A stretch of DNA of 64,000 nt from Siphonobacter aquaeclarae (lineage in GTDB: Bacteria; Bacteroidota; Bacteroidia; Cytophagales; Spirosomataceae). The DNA lies in assembly GCF_900103285.1 (NCBI RefSeq), contig NZ_FNGS01000006.1, forward strand, positions 372,001-436,000, given 5' to 3'. Below the pieces are notes generated by a model. It was not told the origin of the DNA, did no database searches, and worked only from the letters and a program-made list of their open reading frames with translations. Made by a program: the position numbers and the translations under genes. Below, piece by piece: positions 35,065 to 42,702 of the stretch. Each line of letters begins with the position of its first letter. Within the stretch, counting starts at the first letter, position 1.

Positions 35065-35625
35065 TCAGTCGGGGATGAATGAAAAGTCGGCATAGCCGCA
35101 GAAATTTCCCGTATTTTCTTCTTCCGAAAACAACGGTGCGGCATTTTCGGACGATTTGGAATTGACGTAGGAGAGAATACGGATATTTCCTTTTTTGACA
35201 GGGTACTTGAAGAGCGGACCTGCTTTGTAGGAATAGCAGTAATAGTTATTCCGAAGCATCGAAATCGCATACGTACCGGAGGCGGATACCTTCACGGCGG
35301 GAATCTCTGCTCCGCTGAGGGTCGCGGCGGCAGTTTGCTGCACAACAACCTGCGCGAGGATCTTTTTCGCCGAAACATCCCAGAGGCAGATACGATACGA
35401 ACCGGCCTGAGGCAGTTTACAAAGCAGGCGGTTGATCGTTCCGTTGACAACGGGCTGAAAGATGTGCCCGCCTTCGAAATACCCGAAGTTTCCAACCGAC
35501 GGGTTGTCCGTTTCCTCATTGACCAAAGCGGAAATAGGGGTTTCGGAAGGTTTGACGTCTTCTTTGTTGTCGGAACAATTGCCGACAGCAAGCAGAATTC
35601 CCAGGCAGGCTACAAGTGTTTTCAT
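35065..35625 (-). CDS. Putative lipoprotein with DUF4082-like domain
   Basis: 186 residues. The signal sequence MKTLVACLGILLAVGNC ends at Cys17 with a weak lipobox. The following part resembles DUF4082 domains: a predicted beta-sandwich with VVNGTINRLLCKLPQAGSYRICLWDV and GTYAISMLRNNYY. Such domains occur in surface proteins and are thought to bind carbohydrate or act structurally. No partner gene is adjacent. On the minus strand TATCTTTC, one base off the -7 consensus, precedes it. Confidence 0.7.
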   Translation of the reverse strand: MKTLVACLGILLAVGNCSDNKEDVKPSETPISALVNEETDNPSVGNFGYFEGGHIFQPVVNGTINRLLCKLPQAGSYRICLWDVSAKKILAQVVVQQTAAATLSGAEIPAVKVSASGTYAISMLRNNYYCYSYKAGPLFKYPVKKGNIRILSYVNSKSSENAAPLFSEEENTGNFCGYADFSFIPD

Positions 35626-35729
35626 GGATTTCGGATGGTTGATGTCCGCGGATATATACGAAAGATAGATAGTTTAGGATATTCCTGTGCAAAAACTACC
35701 TGTTTTTTAGCAGCGATTACGGGTAAATA

Positions 35730-35763
35730 CGCGAAAAGGCAGCCGACTGGCTGCCTTTTCGCG
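35730..35763 (-). terminator. Terminator of the polyamine dehydrogenase gene
   Basis: A perfect 15-bp stem CGCGAAAAGGCAGCC / GGCTGCCTTTTCGCG with a 4-nt loop. Both arms contain an A/T run, so it can work in both directions, but only the minus-strand gene (ending at 35782) uses it. Confidence 0.85.
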
Positions 35764-35781
35764 TAAGCTATGTCAATCTGA

Positions 35782-36999
35782 TCAGGCTTCTACCGAAAGC
35801 GGCTGATTGATGGCTTCGTGCCAGGGCAGACCATGCTGATTGAGCAACGCCATGAACGGATCCGGATCGAGCTGTTCGCAGTTCCAGACACCGGGTTGCA
35901 TCCAGATGCCGTCGCACATGAGCTTCGCGCCGATCATCGCCGGTACGCCGGTGGTGTAGCTGACGCCCTGCGCCTGCGTATCCTTGTACGCGTCCTGGTG
36001 CTTGCAGTTGTTCCAGACGAAGTAGGTCAGTTCGTTTCCGTCTTTACCCAGACCGCGAATCTGGCAACCGATCGACGTTTCGCCGGTATAGTTTTCGCCG
36101 AGGGTACCGGGTTCCGGAAGAACCGCTTTGAGGAATTCGAGCGGTACAATGTCCATACCCTGGAATTTCACGGGAGCGATGCTTGTCATCCCCACGTTCT
36201 GCAATACCTGAAGGTGCGTGATGTACTGCTGTCCGAAGGTCATCCAGAAGCGGGCGCGCTTCAGCGTCGGGAAGTGCTTCACGAGAGATTCCAGCTCTTC
36301 GTGGTACAGCACGTAGCTTTCCTTCGCGCCAACGTTCGGGTATTCGATGGGCTTGTGAATGCTCATCGCCGGAATTTCCACCCACTCGCCGTTTTCCCAG
36401 TAACGACCCGGCTGGGTAATTTCCCGGATATTGATTTCGGGGTTAAAATTGGTGGCAAAGGCTTTGCCGTGATCTCCGGCGTTGCAGTCCACGATATCGA
36501 GGTACTGCATTTCGGAAAAATGATGCTTGTTGGCATAGGAGGTGTAGACCTGGGTGACACCCGGGTCGAATCCGCAGCCGAGCAGCGCCATCAGACCGGC
36601 ATCCTTGTACCGCTGCTGGTAGGCCCATTGCCAGGAGTATTCGAACTTGGCTACGTCCTTTGGCTCGTAATTCGCCGTGTCGAGGTAGTGTACGCCGGTC
36701 GCCAGGCAGGCATCCATAATCGGAAGGTCCTGATAGGGAAGCGCCACGTTGATCACCATGTACGGCTGGAAGTCGCGGATCAGGGCGGAAAGTTCGGCTA
36801 CGTTATCGGCGTCGACGGCTGCGGTCTGAATTTCCGTCGGAAGGCCGTGTTCGCGGGCTTCTGCGGCGATCTTGTCGCATTTGGACTTCGTCCGGGAAGC
36901 CAGGAGAATCTCGCCGAATGAATCAGGGTTCATGGCGACTTTCTTCGCGACGACGTTTCCGACACCGCCGGCTCCGATAATAAGTACTTTCTTGCTCAT
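35782..36999 (-). CDS. Carboxy(nor)spermidine dehydrogenase, saccharopine dehydrogenase family
   Basis: 405 residues. A Rossmann NAD(P) domain starts KKVLIIGAGGVGNVVAKK. The rest has the saccharopine-dehydrogenase-like fold with ALPYQDLPIMDACLATGV and GFDPGVTQVY. In Bacteroidota this group reductively condenses aspartate semialdehyde with putrescine or diaminopropane to carboxy(nor)spermidine. The matching decarboxylase (nspC) is at 48849-49982, so both steps of this polyamine route are in the window but not adjacent. True saccharopine (lysine) dehydrogenase is the alternative. An exact -7 promoter element lies upstream. Confidence 0.87.
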   Translation of the reverse strand: MSKKVLIIGAGGVGNVVAKKVAMNPDSFGEILLASRTKSKCDKIAAEAREHGLPTEIQTAAVDADNVAELSALIRDFQPYMVINVALPYQDLPIMDACLATGVHYLDTANYEPKDVAKFEYSWQWAYQQRYKDAGLMALLGCGFDPGVTQVYTSYANKHHFSEMQYLDIVDCNAGDHGKAFATNFNPEINIREITQPGRYWENGEWVEIPAMSIHKPIEYPNVGAKESYVLYHEELESLVKHFPTLKRARFWMTFGQQYITHLQVLQNVGMTSIAPVKFQGMDIVPLEFLKAVLPEPGTLGENYTGETSIGCQIRGLGKDGNELTYFVWNNCKHQDAYKDTQAQGVSYTTGVPAMIGAKLMCDGIWMQPGVWNCEQLDPDPFMALLNQHGLPWHEAINQPLSVEA

Positions 37000-37067
37000 C
37001 TTCAGTTGTATGGAAAAATCACGGGCGGCGGCTGTTCGGAACGAACGTGCCGGCCGCGTTCAGCTCG

Positions 37068-37075
37068 CAAAAATA
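37068..37075 (-). promoter_or_regulatory. Promoter -7 element of the polyamine dehydrogenase gene
   Basis: An exact TAnnTTTG match (TATTTTTG on the minus strand). The leader to the ATG at 36999 would be about 60 nt. Confidence 0.6.
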
Positions 37076-37187
37076 GCATTCTCCTCAGAATTTGAATGCT
37101 CCCGTTCTTGAAGTTATTGTGAAGAAAGCAGGGGATGATAGCCTCACCCCGGTATGGGTATCCGGCCGGTTCCGCCCATCGTATGCG

Positions 37188-37195
37188 TATATTTG
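37188..37195 (+). promoter_or_regulatory. Promoter -7 element of the DEAD-box helicase gene
   Basis: An exact TAnnTTTG match (TATATTTG), 24 nt before the ATG at 37219. It also argues against an in-frame ATG at 37135. Confidence 0.62.
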
Positions 37196-37218
37196 CGCCT
37201 TCGCCGTTACTGACCGGC

Positions 37219-38373
37219 ATGAAACATCCTATGTCCTTTTCTGCACTGGGCCTGAGCAGGCCGCTTCTGGAGGCTATCGCCCGCGAACAATTTACCAACC
37301 CGTATCCCATCCAGGAAGCCGTTATTCCGGTGGTGCTGGCCGGGCGGGATGTACTGGGCATGGCCAAAACCGGATCGGGCAAAACGGCCGCATTTGTATT
37401 GCCCATTCTGGAACAGTTGCAACAAAAGGAGCCCCGCAAATCCCGTTTTCCGGACGTACTCATACTGGTACCGACCCGGGAGCTGGCGTTGCAGATACTG
37501 GATGTGGTACGGCAGTTTAGCGCAGGCCTGCCCAGACGGGTGAAGCCGGTCGCGGTCTATGGCGGCGTTTCCGCCAACCCGCAGATGATGGCCCTTCACG
37601 GCGCCGATATCGTCATCGCGACGCCGGGGCGCCTGCTCGATCTTATCGGGCAAAAGGCTTTGTCTCTCGAAAAAGTAACCACGCTCGTTCTCGACGAAGC
37701 CGACAAGATGCTGTCGATGGGGTTCGGTGACGAAATGAAGGAGCTGTTTGCCCTCTTGCCCGCCCGCAGGCAGAACCTGCTGTTTTCAGCTACCCTGGCC
37801 GACGAAGTGGAGACGATCCGGCAAACCCTGCTCGCCGATCCGGTCGTGGCCGGTATTCCTGACGAGCCCGAAAACCTGGACCTGATCCGGCAATCGGCTT
37901 ATGCGATCTCGCCGGAACGGAAAGGACCTTTTCTCCGGTACCTTATTAAATCGAAAGAGATGAAACAGGTACTCGTGTTTGTATCGTCGACCCGCGCCGC
38001 CGATAACCTCGTCGTCAAACTCAATAAAAACGGTATTCAGGCCTATGCCATGCACGGTCAGAAAAGCCAGGGAGCACGGGTAGAGGCACTGAAGCGCTTC
38101 AAAGCCGGGCAGCTGACGGTACTCGTGGCGACGGATCTCATCGCCCGGGGGATTGATATTCAGGAGCTTCCGTTCGTAATTAACTTCGAACTGCCCCGTT
38201 CACCGAAAGATTACATTCACCGTATCGGGCGGACGGGCCGGGCGGAAGCTACCGGTGAAGCCATTTCACTCGTAACGCCGGAAGAAGAACATCACTTTAA
38301 AGTTATTCTGAAGAAAATGAAGAGGCGGGTATCCCTGCAGCCGACGGAGGAGGTGAATTTGCATGGGTATTAG
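37219..38373 (+). CDS. DEAD-box ATP-dependent RNA helicase
   Basis: 384 residues, the compact RhlE/DeaD-type core. Q motif region FTNPYPIQEAVIP, motif I AKTGSGKT, Ia PTRELALQ, Ib TPGRLLD, II DEAD, III SAT, IV VFVSST, V ATDLIARGID and VI HRIGRTGRA are all present. There is only a short C-terminal tail, so no extra RNA-binding domain. It should remodel RNA duplexes in ribosome assembly or mRNA decay. Start at 37219, or 37231 as an alternative four codons later; both follow the promoter element. Confidence 0.95.
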   Translation: MKHPMSFSALGLSRPLLEAIAREQFTNPYPIQEAVIPVVLAGRDVLGMAKTGSGKTAAFVLPILEQLQQKEPRKSRFPDVLILVPTRELALQILDVVRQFSAGLPRRVKPVAVYGGVSANPQMMALHGADIVIATPGRLLDLIGQKALSLEKVTTLVLDEADKMLSMGFGDEMKELFALLPARRQNLLFSATLADEVETIRQTLLADPVVAGIPDEPENLDLIRQSAYAISPERKGPFLRYLIKSKEMKQVLVFVSSTRAADNLVVKLNKNGIQAYAMHGQKSQGARVEALKRFKAGQLTVLVATDLIARGIDIQELPFVINFELPRSPKDYIHRIGRTGRAEATGEAISLVTPEEEHHFKVILKKMKRRVSLQPTEEVNLHGY

Positions 38374-38390
38374 AGCATAGGGCAGGGGGG
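38373..38390. repeat. GC-phased heptad repeat, single-arm remnant
   Basis: A short stretch (GAGCATAGGGCAGGGGGG) with GC at 38375 and 38382, matching one arm of the repeats at 15782 and 48783. It has no inverted partner here. Confidence 0.5.
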
Positions 38391-38397
38391 AAACACA

Positions 38398-38429
38398 AAG
38401 AAGAGGCTGTCGTGCGACAGCCTCTTCTT
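38398..38429. terminator. Bidirectional terminator
   Basis: A perfect 15-bp stem AAGAAGAGGCTGTCG / CGACAGCCTCTTCTT with a 2-nt loop, between the helicase gene (+) and the convergent small gene (-). Confidence 0.88.
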
Positions 38430-38451
38430 CTGTTAACAGGCAATCCGAAGG

Positions 38452-38841
38452 TTACAAGTTAAACAGCTTGCTCAACGGATTCGATGTATCGCCTGCGGCG
38501 GGTTTCAGGGAGAGAAGCTTCTGGAGCTGAACAGCTGTGAGGACAGCAGCGAGCTTGGTTTTCAATCCGGCGAAGAGCTGGCCGAATTTGGTTTTCTTCT
38601 GCTCTTCGGTACCGCTCAGGGCGGATTTCTGCGTCAGGAATTGGCCGACGATATCGGCTACCTGCGGCTTCTGCGCTGTGGAAAGGCCCAGCTTGGAAGT
38701 CAGCGTCTGGAGAATGGCTCCGGCTCCGTTAGAGGAAGAAGCGCCGGCAACGGCTTTCTCCGCTTTTTCGAGAATACCTTGTGAGTAAGCAGCAGTTTGA
38801 AGGCAGGTAGCGGCGATCGCCAGTACGATTACTTTTTTCAT
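38452..38841 (-). CDS. Small exported hypothetical protein
   Basis: 129 residues with a signal peptide (MKKVIVLAIAATCLQTAAYS/Q). The mature protein is helical and Ala/Leu/Lys-rich, with the segment LAAVLTAVQLQKLLSL near the C-terminus. This contains an LTxxQ element like that of Spy/CpxP periplasmic chaperones, although the rest does not clearly match that family. It is probably periplasmic. No neighbour suggests a role. Confidence 0.65.
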   Translation of the reverse strand: MKKVIVLAIAATCLQTAAYSQGILEKAEKAVAGASSSNGAGAILQTLTSKLGLSTAQKPQVADIVGQFLTQKSALSGTEEQKKTKFGQLFAGLKTKLAAVLTAVQLQKLLSLKPAAGDTSNPLSKLFNL

Positions 38842-38920
38842 GGATACTGTATTCTTTTAGGTTGTTTTCGGGCAAATTAACGGCTTCCGAGGCCCGATTG
38901 GTATTAAATGACCATTAATA

Positions 38921-38953
38921 AAAGTGAAAGCCCGGCCAGACGGTCGGGCTTTT
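38921..38953 (-). terminator. Terminator of the toxin-antitoxin operon
   Basis: The stem AAAGCCCG / CGGGCTTT (38927-38934 with 38945-38952), with an inner GCC/GGT pairing, is followed on the minus strand by a T-rich stretch. Confidence 0.75.
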
Positions 38954-38985
38954 CCGGTTCAGGTATAGTTTTGGGGGAGGCAATA

Positions 38986-39255
38986 TCAGGCAACGTAATC
39001 CTTGCAGGCGATGACGCGGATCTCCTGGTCGGTAACCTCGTAAATCAGGCGGTGACCATCGGAAATCTGCCGGGACCAGAACCCCTTCAGCGATTCGTTG
39101 AGCGGTTGGGGCCGGCCTTTCCCGTCAAACGGGAGTTGCTGGATCGTCCGGAGCAGGTCGTTGATCTTGTAAAAGTTCTTTCGGTCGACATGCGCCCAGG
39201 CGAGAAAATCTTCGTAGGCCTCGTTATCAAAGACCAATTTTCTTTTCAATTTCAT
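38986..39255 (-). CDS. YoeB/Txe-family toxin with altered active site
   Basis: 89 residues with clear YoeB features: the helical N-terminus, PFDGKGRPQPLNESLKGFWS (39-61, one residue variable) and RLIYEVTD. YoeB-type toxins are ribosome-dependent mRNA endonucleases neutralised by a partner antitoxin. Compared with the E. coli YoeB sequence as I recall it, Arg65 is kept (Arg69), but Glu46 is Gln50 (codon 39106-39108) and His83 is Tyr87 in the tail ACKDYVA (codon 38995-38997). Activity may therefore be weak or absent. The gene overlaps the antitoxin by 29 nt, which implies coupled translation. Confidence 0.88.
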   Translation of the reverse strand: MKLKRKLVFDNEAYEDFLAWAHVDRKNFYKINDLLRTIQQLPFDGKGRPQPLNESLKGFWSRQISDGHRLIYEVTDQEIRVIACKDYVA

Positions 39256-39478
39256 GGAGGTCTTCGAAAGTTAGAACTTTAACATTTTCGCCTTTTCGTA
39301 CATGCTCCACGGCAGCGCTGAGGCGGTCGGAGCTGATGGGAATAGGGGGGATGTCAGCCTGGGCCGGGTGGACGGTCTCCACTACCAGGCGGAGGTGCTT
39401 GCCCCTGAAAAGATCCTTGAGGCTTTTCAGCAGCTTTTCGTCCAGCTCGGATTCGTGCAGATCAAACGTTGTTTTCAT
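39227..39478 (-). CDS. Antitoxin partner of the YoeB-like toxin
   Basis: 83 residues, directly upstream of the toxin and overlapping it by 29 nt, the usual antitoxin-first order. The N-terminal half is charged and helical (ESELDEKLLKSLKDLF). The C-terminal half has HVRKGENVKVLTFEDLHEIE, resembling the toxin-wrapping tail of antitoxins. I do not see the typical YefM/Phd N-terminal DNA-binding pattern, so its family is uncertain. It should bind the toxin and probably represses the operon. Confidence 0.75.
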   Translation of the reverse strand: MKTTFDLHESELDEKLLKSLKDLFRGKHLRLVVETVHPAQADIPPIPISSDRLSAAVEHVRKGENVKVLTFEDLHEIEKKIGL

Positions 39479-39639
39479 TGATCCTTCGTTAGCGGTTCGG
39501 TGTTAGGTTACGCTTGGGAAATTCAGACTCAGGCCCGTAAAAGGGCTTTTTCCGGTTCAATTATTCGAGGGGAGGTTGGAAAAATGTCTCGGTGAAACGA
39601 GTCGGACAGGGTGTTTTTTCGGACGGATACCTGTTTTCA

Positions 39640-39647
39640 CAAATGTA
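39640..39647 (-). promoter_or_regulatory. Candidate -7 element of the toxin-antitoxin operon
   Basis: An exact TAnnTTTG match (TACATTTG on the minus strand). It would leave a leader of about 155 nt before the antitoxin ATG at 39478, longer than for the other promoters here. Confidence 0.45.
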
Positions 39648-39762
39648 GTGACTTATCAGCTCGATTCGGAAACGTTCGAATCGCTTTTTTGGCCGAATTT
39701 GCCGGACAGAACACGGTATTCCGATTCCCGCCGAAGGGTTTCCTCACAAAATTGATTTCATA

Positions 39763-39812
39763 GAAAAACGGACCGGCCGGCGACCCTGTCCGCCAGGGCG
39801 CCGGCCGGTCCG
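39763..39812 (-). terminator. Terminator of the third CocE gene
   Basis: A perfect 14-bp stem CGGACCGGCCGGCG / CGCCGGCCGGTCCG (39769-39782 with 39799-39812), plus an inner CCCTG/CAGGG stem, is followed on the minus strand by five T. Confidence 0.9.
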
Positions 39813-39830
39813 GAACGGCTTGCTATCCTG

Positions 39831-41699
39831 TTATTTTACGATTCGGACGTTTACGTGCGACGCCTGCGCCGGTCCGCTATAGACGCGGTGGGTGGCTTTC
39901 TGGAAATCGGATTCGTTCGCCTGGTAGATGTTCACGAATTTCTGCGGGTTACGGTCCACCAGCGGGAACCAGGAGCTCTGCACCTGTACCATGATTTTGT
40001 GGCCTTTTTTGAAGCAGTGGGCGGCGTCCTGCATGTCGAATTTCACCTCGGAGACTTTGTTGGGAACAAGCGGCTCGGGTTTCGAGAAGCTGTTCCGGAA
40101 CTTGGCGCGCATCACTTCGCCGCGTACCATGAGCTGAAAACCGCCCATTTTCGTGCCGGCAATGGGACTGTTGTTCGGCGCATCGCCGGGATAGACGTCG
40201 ATGAGCTTGACAACAAAATCGGCGTCGGTCCCCGTCGTCGAGACAAACAGATCGGCCGCGACGTTACCCGAGATTATGACGTCTTCCGTCAATACATCCG
40301 ACTCATACACCAGCACATCCGGTCGGGTAGCGGCGAAGCGCTGGTCTTCGTACATAAAATCGCTTCCGCGGATAATCCGGATTTCGTTCGTAAACGGAAC
40401 CGGCTTATCCGGATCGCTCAGGTACTCGCGGAATCCGCCTTTCGCGGGGGCTTCGAACGAAAGCTTGCCATTGGAGTGGAAATAGAGCTTCGCTTCGGTC
40501 GACTGTTTCGGAGGCCATGCGTCGTATTTTTTCCAACGGTTCGAGCCGGTCTCGAAGATATACGCCTTGGGCAGCTGCGGGTCGGCCTTGTCTTTCAGGT
40601 AGTGATTGAAAAAGGCGAGTTCGATGGTTTCGCGGTAAAAAGGCGCCGTTTCGGCGTCGAACCGGATATTGCCGAGAGCGTCACCTTTCGAGCGCGACCA
40701 GCCGCCGTGAATCCAGGGCCCCATCACGAGGTAGTTTGGTGAAACCGGACCGTGGTTTTCGATTCCGGCGAAGGTTTTCAGCGGTCCGTACAAATCTTCC
40801 TGGTCAAACCAGCCGCCGACGGTCATCACCGCCGGGCGGATGTTTTTCAGGTGCGGTACCGGGGTACGGGCCTGCCAGAATTCGTTGTACGTTTCGTTCT
40901 GCATCATCTGGTTCCAGACGATGTTACGTCCTTTGAAAATCTTCTCGTCGATGTTCTTAACCGGCCCGATCTTCCTGTAAAATTCATAGGAATCCGGCGT
41001 GCCGTAGGCGCTGTAGGAGGGAAAGGACTGCGTTGTCGGTTCCGGTCGCGGCATCCCGTACGACGAGAGGAAGGCAAACGTACCCATCAGAAAAAACGCG
41101 CCGTTGTGGTGCCGGTCGTCGCCCATATACCAGTCCGTCACCGGAGCCTGCGGCGAAGCGGCTTTCAACGCCGGGTGGGCGTCAATCGCCGTCATCGTCG
41201 TATAGAAACCCGGCGCAGAGATGCCCCAGGTACCTACTTTTCCGTTATTCGTCGGAATGTTTTTGAGGAGCCATTCAATGGTGTCGTAGGTATCAGAGCT
41301 TTCGTCGATATCGGTTGGTTTGGTTTTCTTGGGGATAAAGGGGCGGACGGCGACAAACGTACCTTCCGACATATACTTCCCGCGAACATCCTGATAGACA
41401 ATGATATACCCTTCCCGCGCGAACAGCATCGACGGACCGATACTGGCCTTGTACTTCTCCTCCCCATAAGGCGCGACGCTGTACGGCGTCCGGTCTAACA
41501 AAACGGGATACTTCTGCGAAGCGTCCTTCGGTACATAAATCGAGGTAAAAAGCTTCACACCGTCGCGCATAGGGATCATCCGCTCGATTTTGGTATAATG
41601 CTCCCGGACATAAACCGAGTCCGCTTTGCTGGTACTGACCTGGGCCGACAAGGGAAGGGTACCGGCCAGGAGAAACGACGCGAGTAGTAGTTTTTTCAT
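39831..41699 (-). CDS. Secreted CocE/NonD family hydrolase, paralogue 3
   Basis: 622 residues with a signal peptide (MKKLLLASFLLAGTLPLSAQ). The domain layout is the same as in the tandem pair at 8.4-12.2 kb: IPMRDGVKLFTSIYVP, a nucleophile elbow, a helical cap and a C-terminal jelly-roll. The elbow reads WGISAPGFYTT, with Ala where the other two have Tyr after the Ser. That Tyr borders the active site in the family, so specificity may differ. A His candidate is in GPWIHGGWSRS. Substrate unknown; esterase, acylase or X-Pro peptidase are possible. Monocistronic, with a strong terminator. Confidence 0.9.
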   Translation of the reverse strand: MKKLLLASFLLAGTLPLSAQVSTSKADSVYVREHYTKIERMIPMRDGVKLFTSIYVPKDASQKYPVLLDRTPYSVAPYGEEKYKASIGPSMLFAREGYIIVYQDVRGKYMSEGTFVAVRPFIPKKTKPTDIDESSDTYDTIEWLLKNIPTNNGKVGTWGISAPGFYTTMTAIDAHPALKAASPQAPVTDWYMGDDRHHNGAFFLMGTFAFLSSYGMPRPEPTTQSFPSYSAYGTPDSYEFYRKIGPVKNIDEKIFKGRNIVWNQMMQNETYNEFWQARTPVPHLKNIRPAVMTVGGWFDQEDLYGPLKTFAGIENHGPVSPNYLVMGPWIHGGWSRSKGDALGNIRFDAETAPFYRETIELAFFNHYLKDKADPQLPKAYIFETGSNRWKKYDAWPPKQSTEAKLYFHSNGKLSFEAPAKGGFREYLSDPDKPVPFTNEIRIIRGSDFMYEDQRFAATRPDVLVYESDVLTEDVIISGNVAADLFVSTTGTDADFVVKLIDVYPGDAPNNSPIAGTKMGGFQLMVRGEVMRAKFRNSFSKPEPLVPNKVSEVKFDMQDAAHCFKKGHKIMVQVQSSWFPLVDRNPQKFVNIYQANESDFQKATHRVYSGPAQASHVNVRIVK

Positions 41700-41889
41700 A
41701 GGACTGATGAAACGATCGGAGGGCAGAAGCAGCAGGCGCAGGTACTAAGCCGCCGTATGCCGGAACTGTTGACGAAGTCGTCCGTTTTATTTCTTTCAAA
41801 AATGGGAAAGAATTCTTCGACGTACGTTAAAAGGAGGTTCATTTTTCCCCGCCAAACCCACGCTTTGCGACAGGTACGTTCTTTTCGGA

Positions 41890-41929
41890 TACAAAACAAA
41901 AGCCTCTTCCGGCGACCGGAAGAGGCTTT
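41890..41929 (-). terminator. Terminator of the membrane protein gene at 41950
   Basis: A perfect 14-bp stem AAAGCCTCTTCCGG / CCGGAAGAGGCTTT (41899-41912 with 41916-41929) with a 3-nt loop, followed on the minus strand by TTGTTTTGT. Confidence 0.88.
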
Positions 41930-41949
41930 GCGAAAAAACAGGCAGGTAG

Positions 41950-42444
41950 TTACCGCGGAACGTAAAGCGTACCCCGGTCCTGTGGCCGCGACATAGCGTC
42001 CCGGTTACGGAGCCAGAGCGCATATTGCAGGCGGTTTTGCGCCTGCCCATTGACGACTGCTCCTCCGAGGCTGACGGCGAGGCCGATTCCCCACCATGTC
42101 CAGTATTCGTTGCCGCCGCGTTTATTGATCGTCGCCAGGCCATAAATAGTGGTGCCCAGCGAAACGACCTGCAGAATCGAGGAAATCGTTTTGAGTTTGC
42201 GGTAGCGGTTAAACTCCGCGGAGCCTTCGGGCGAGAGCTCGAATTCACGCCGGAGATTGACCTGGTTCCATCCCGATAAATAGGCCCGGCCGCCTTTCAC
42301 ATACCGGCTTCCGTTTCCCATCATAAAAATCGTTTCCCGCTCATAGACCCGGCGGATACTGTCGCTCCGGAAATCGGCTTGTGTCTGGCCGCCGGCGGAA
42401 AAGAAGAAAAACAAGGCAGTGATGAGAAGAAAAAGCTGTTTCAT
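41950..42444 (-). CDS. Small membrane protein, unknown function
   Basis: 164 residues. The signal peptide MKQLFLLITALFFFFSAGGQ is followed by a polar region (SDSIRRVYERETIFMMGNGS) and two hydrophobic segments (SILQVVSLGTTIYGLATI and WWGIGLAVSLGGAVV) before a basic tail. I recognise only the general pattern of small exported Cytophagia membrane proteins with two late helices. I chose ATG 42444 rather than the in-frame ATG at 42471 because it places the signal peptide at the N-terminus. Confidence 0.65.
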   Translation of the reverse strand: MKQLFLLITALFFFFSAGGQTQADFRSDSIRRVYERETIFMMGNGSRYVKGGRAYLSGWNQVNLRREFELSPEGSAEFNRYRKLKTISSILQVVSLGTTIYGLATINKRGGNEYWTWWGIGLAVSLGGAVVNGQAQNRLQYALWLRNRDAMSRPQDRGTLYVPR

Positions 42445-42560
42445 GTGTGACTGGCTGATGTACCGGCGCAATATCGGCGGAAGAAACGGTTTTCAGATCG
42501 ATTTCTGCCTGAATACATGCCTTTCGGGCGCATAGCCGAGGGTTTTCGGAGGAATGAACG

Positions 42561-42568
42561 TATTTTTG
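42561..42568 (+). promoter_or_regulatory. Promoter -7 element of lepA
   Basis: An exact TAnnTTTG match (TATTTTTG). It implies a leader of about 128 nt before the GTG start at 42703. An in-frame ATG at 42517 lies upstream of it. Confidence 0.55.
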
Positions 42569-42702
42569 CCAGTTGTTCGCGGAAACCGGGCGTTTCCGGG
42601 TATCCGGATGTCTTTTCCGGCTGCCCTCCGACGGGACCAATTCGCATCCCTGAAACCTGGCACTTCGGGCTGACAGACAGCTATTTAACCGATATTTGGC
42701 AC

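Larger units (their letters stand above)
39479..39830. other. Intergenic region between the antitoxin and CocE genes
   Basis: 352 bp. It contains a candidate minus-strand -7 promoter element for the toxin-antitoxin operon (39640-39647), the terminator of the third CocE gene (39763-39812) and a small plus-oriented GCCC/GGGC hairpin with a T-tract near 39532-39553. I see no gene in it. Confidence 0.7.

Noticed and set aside
35782-36999. Saccharopine dehydrogenase of lysine metabolism
   Set aside because: The family fold fits, but nspC in the same window and the Bacteroidota-type context favour the carboxy(nor)spermidine role. Kept as an alternative only.
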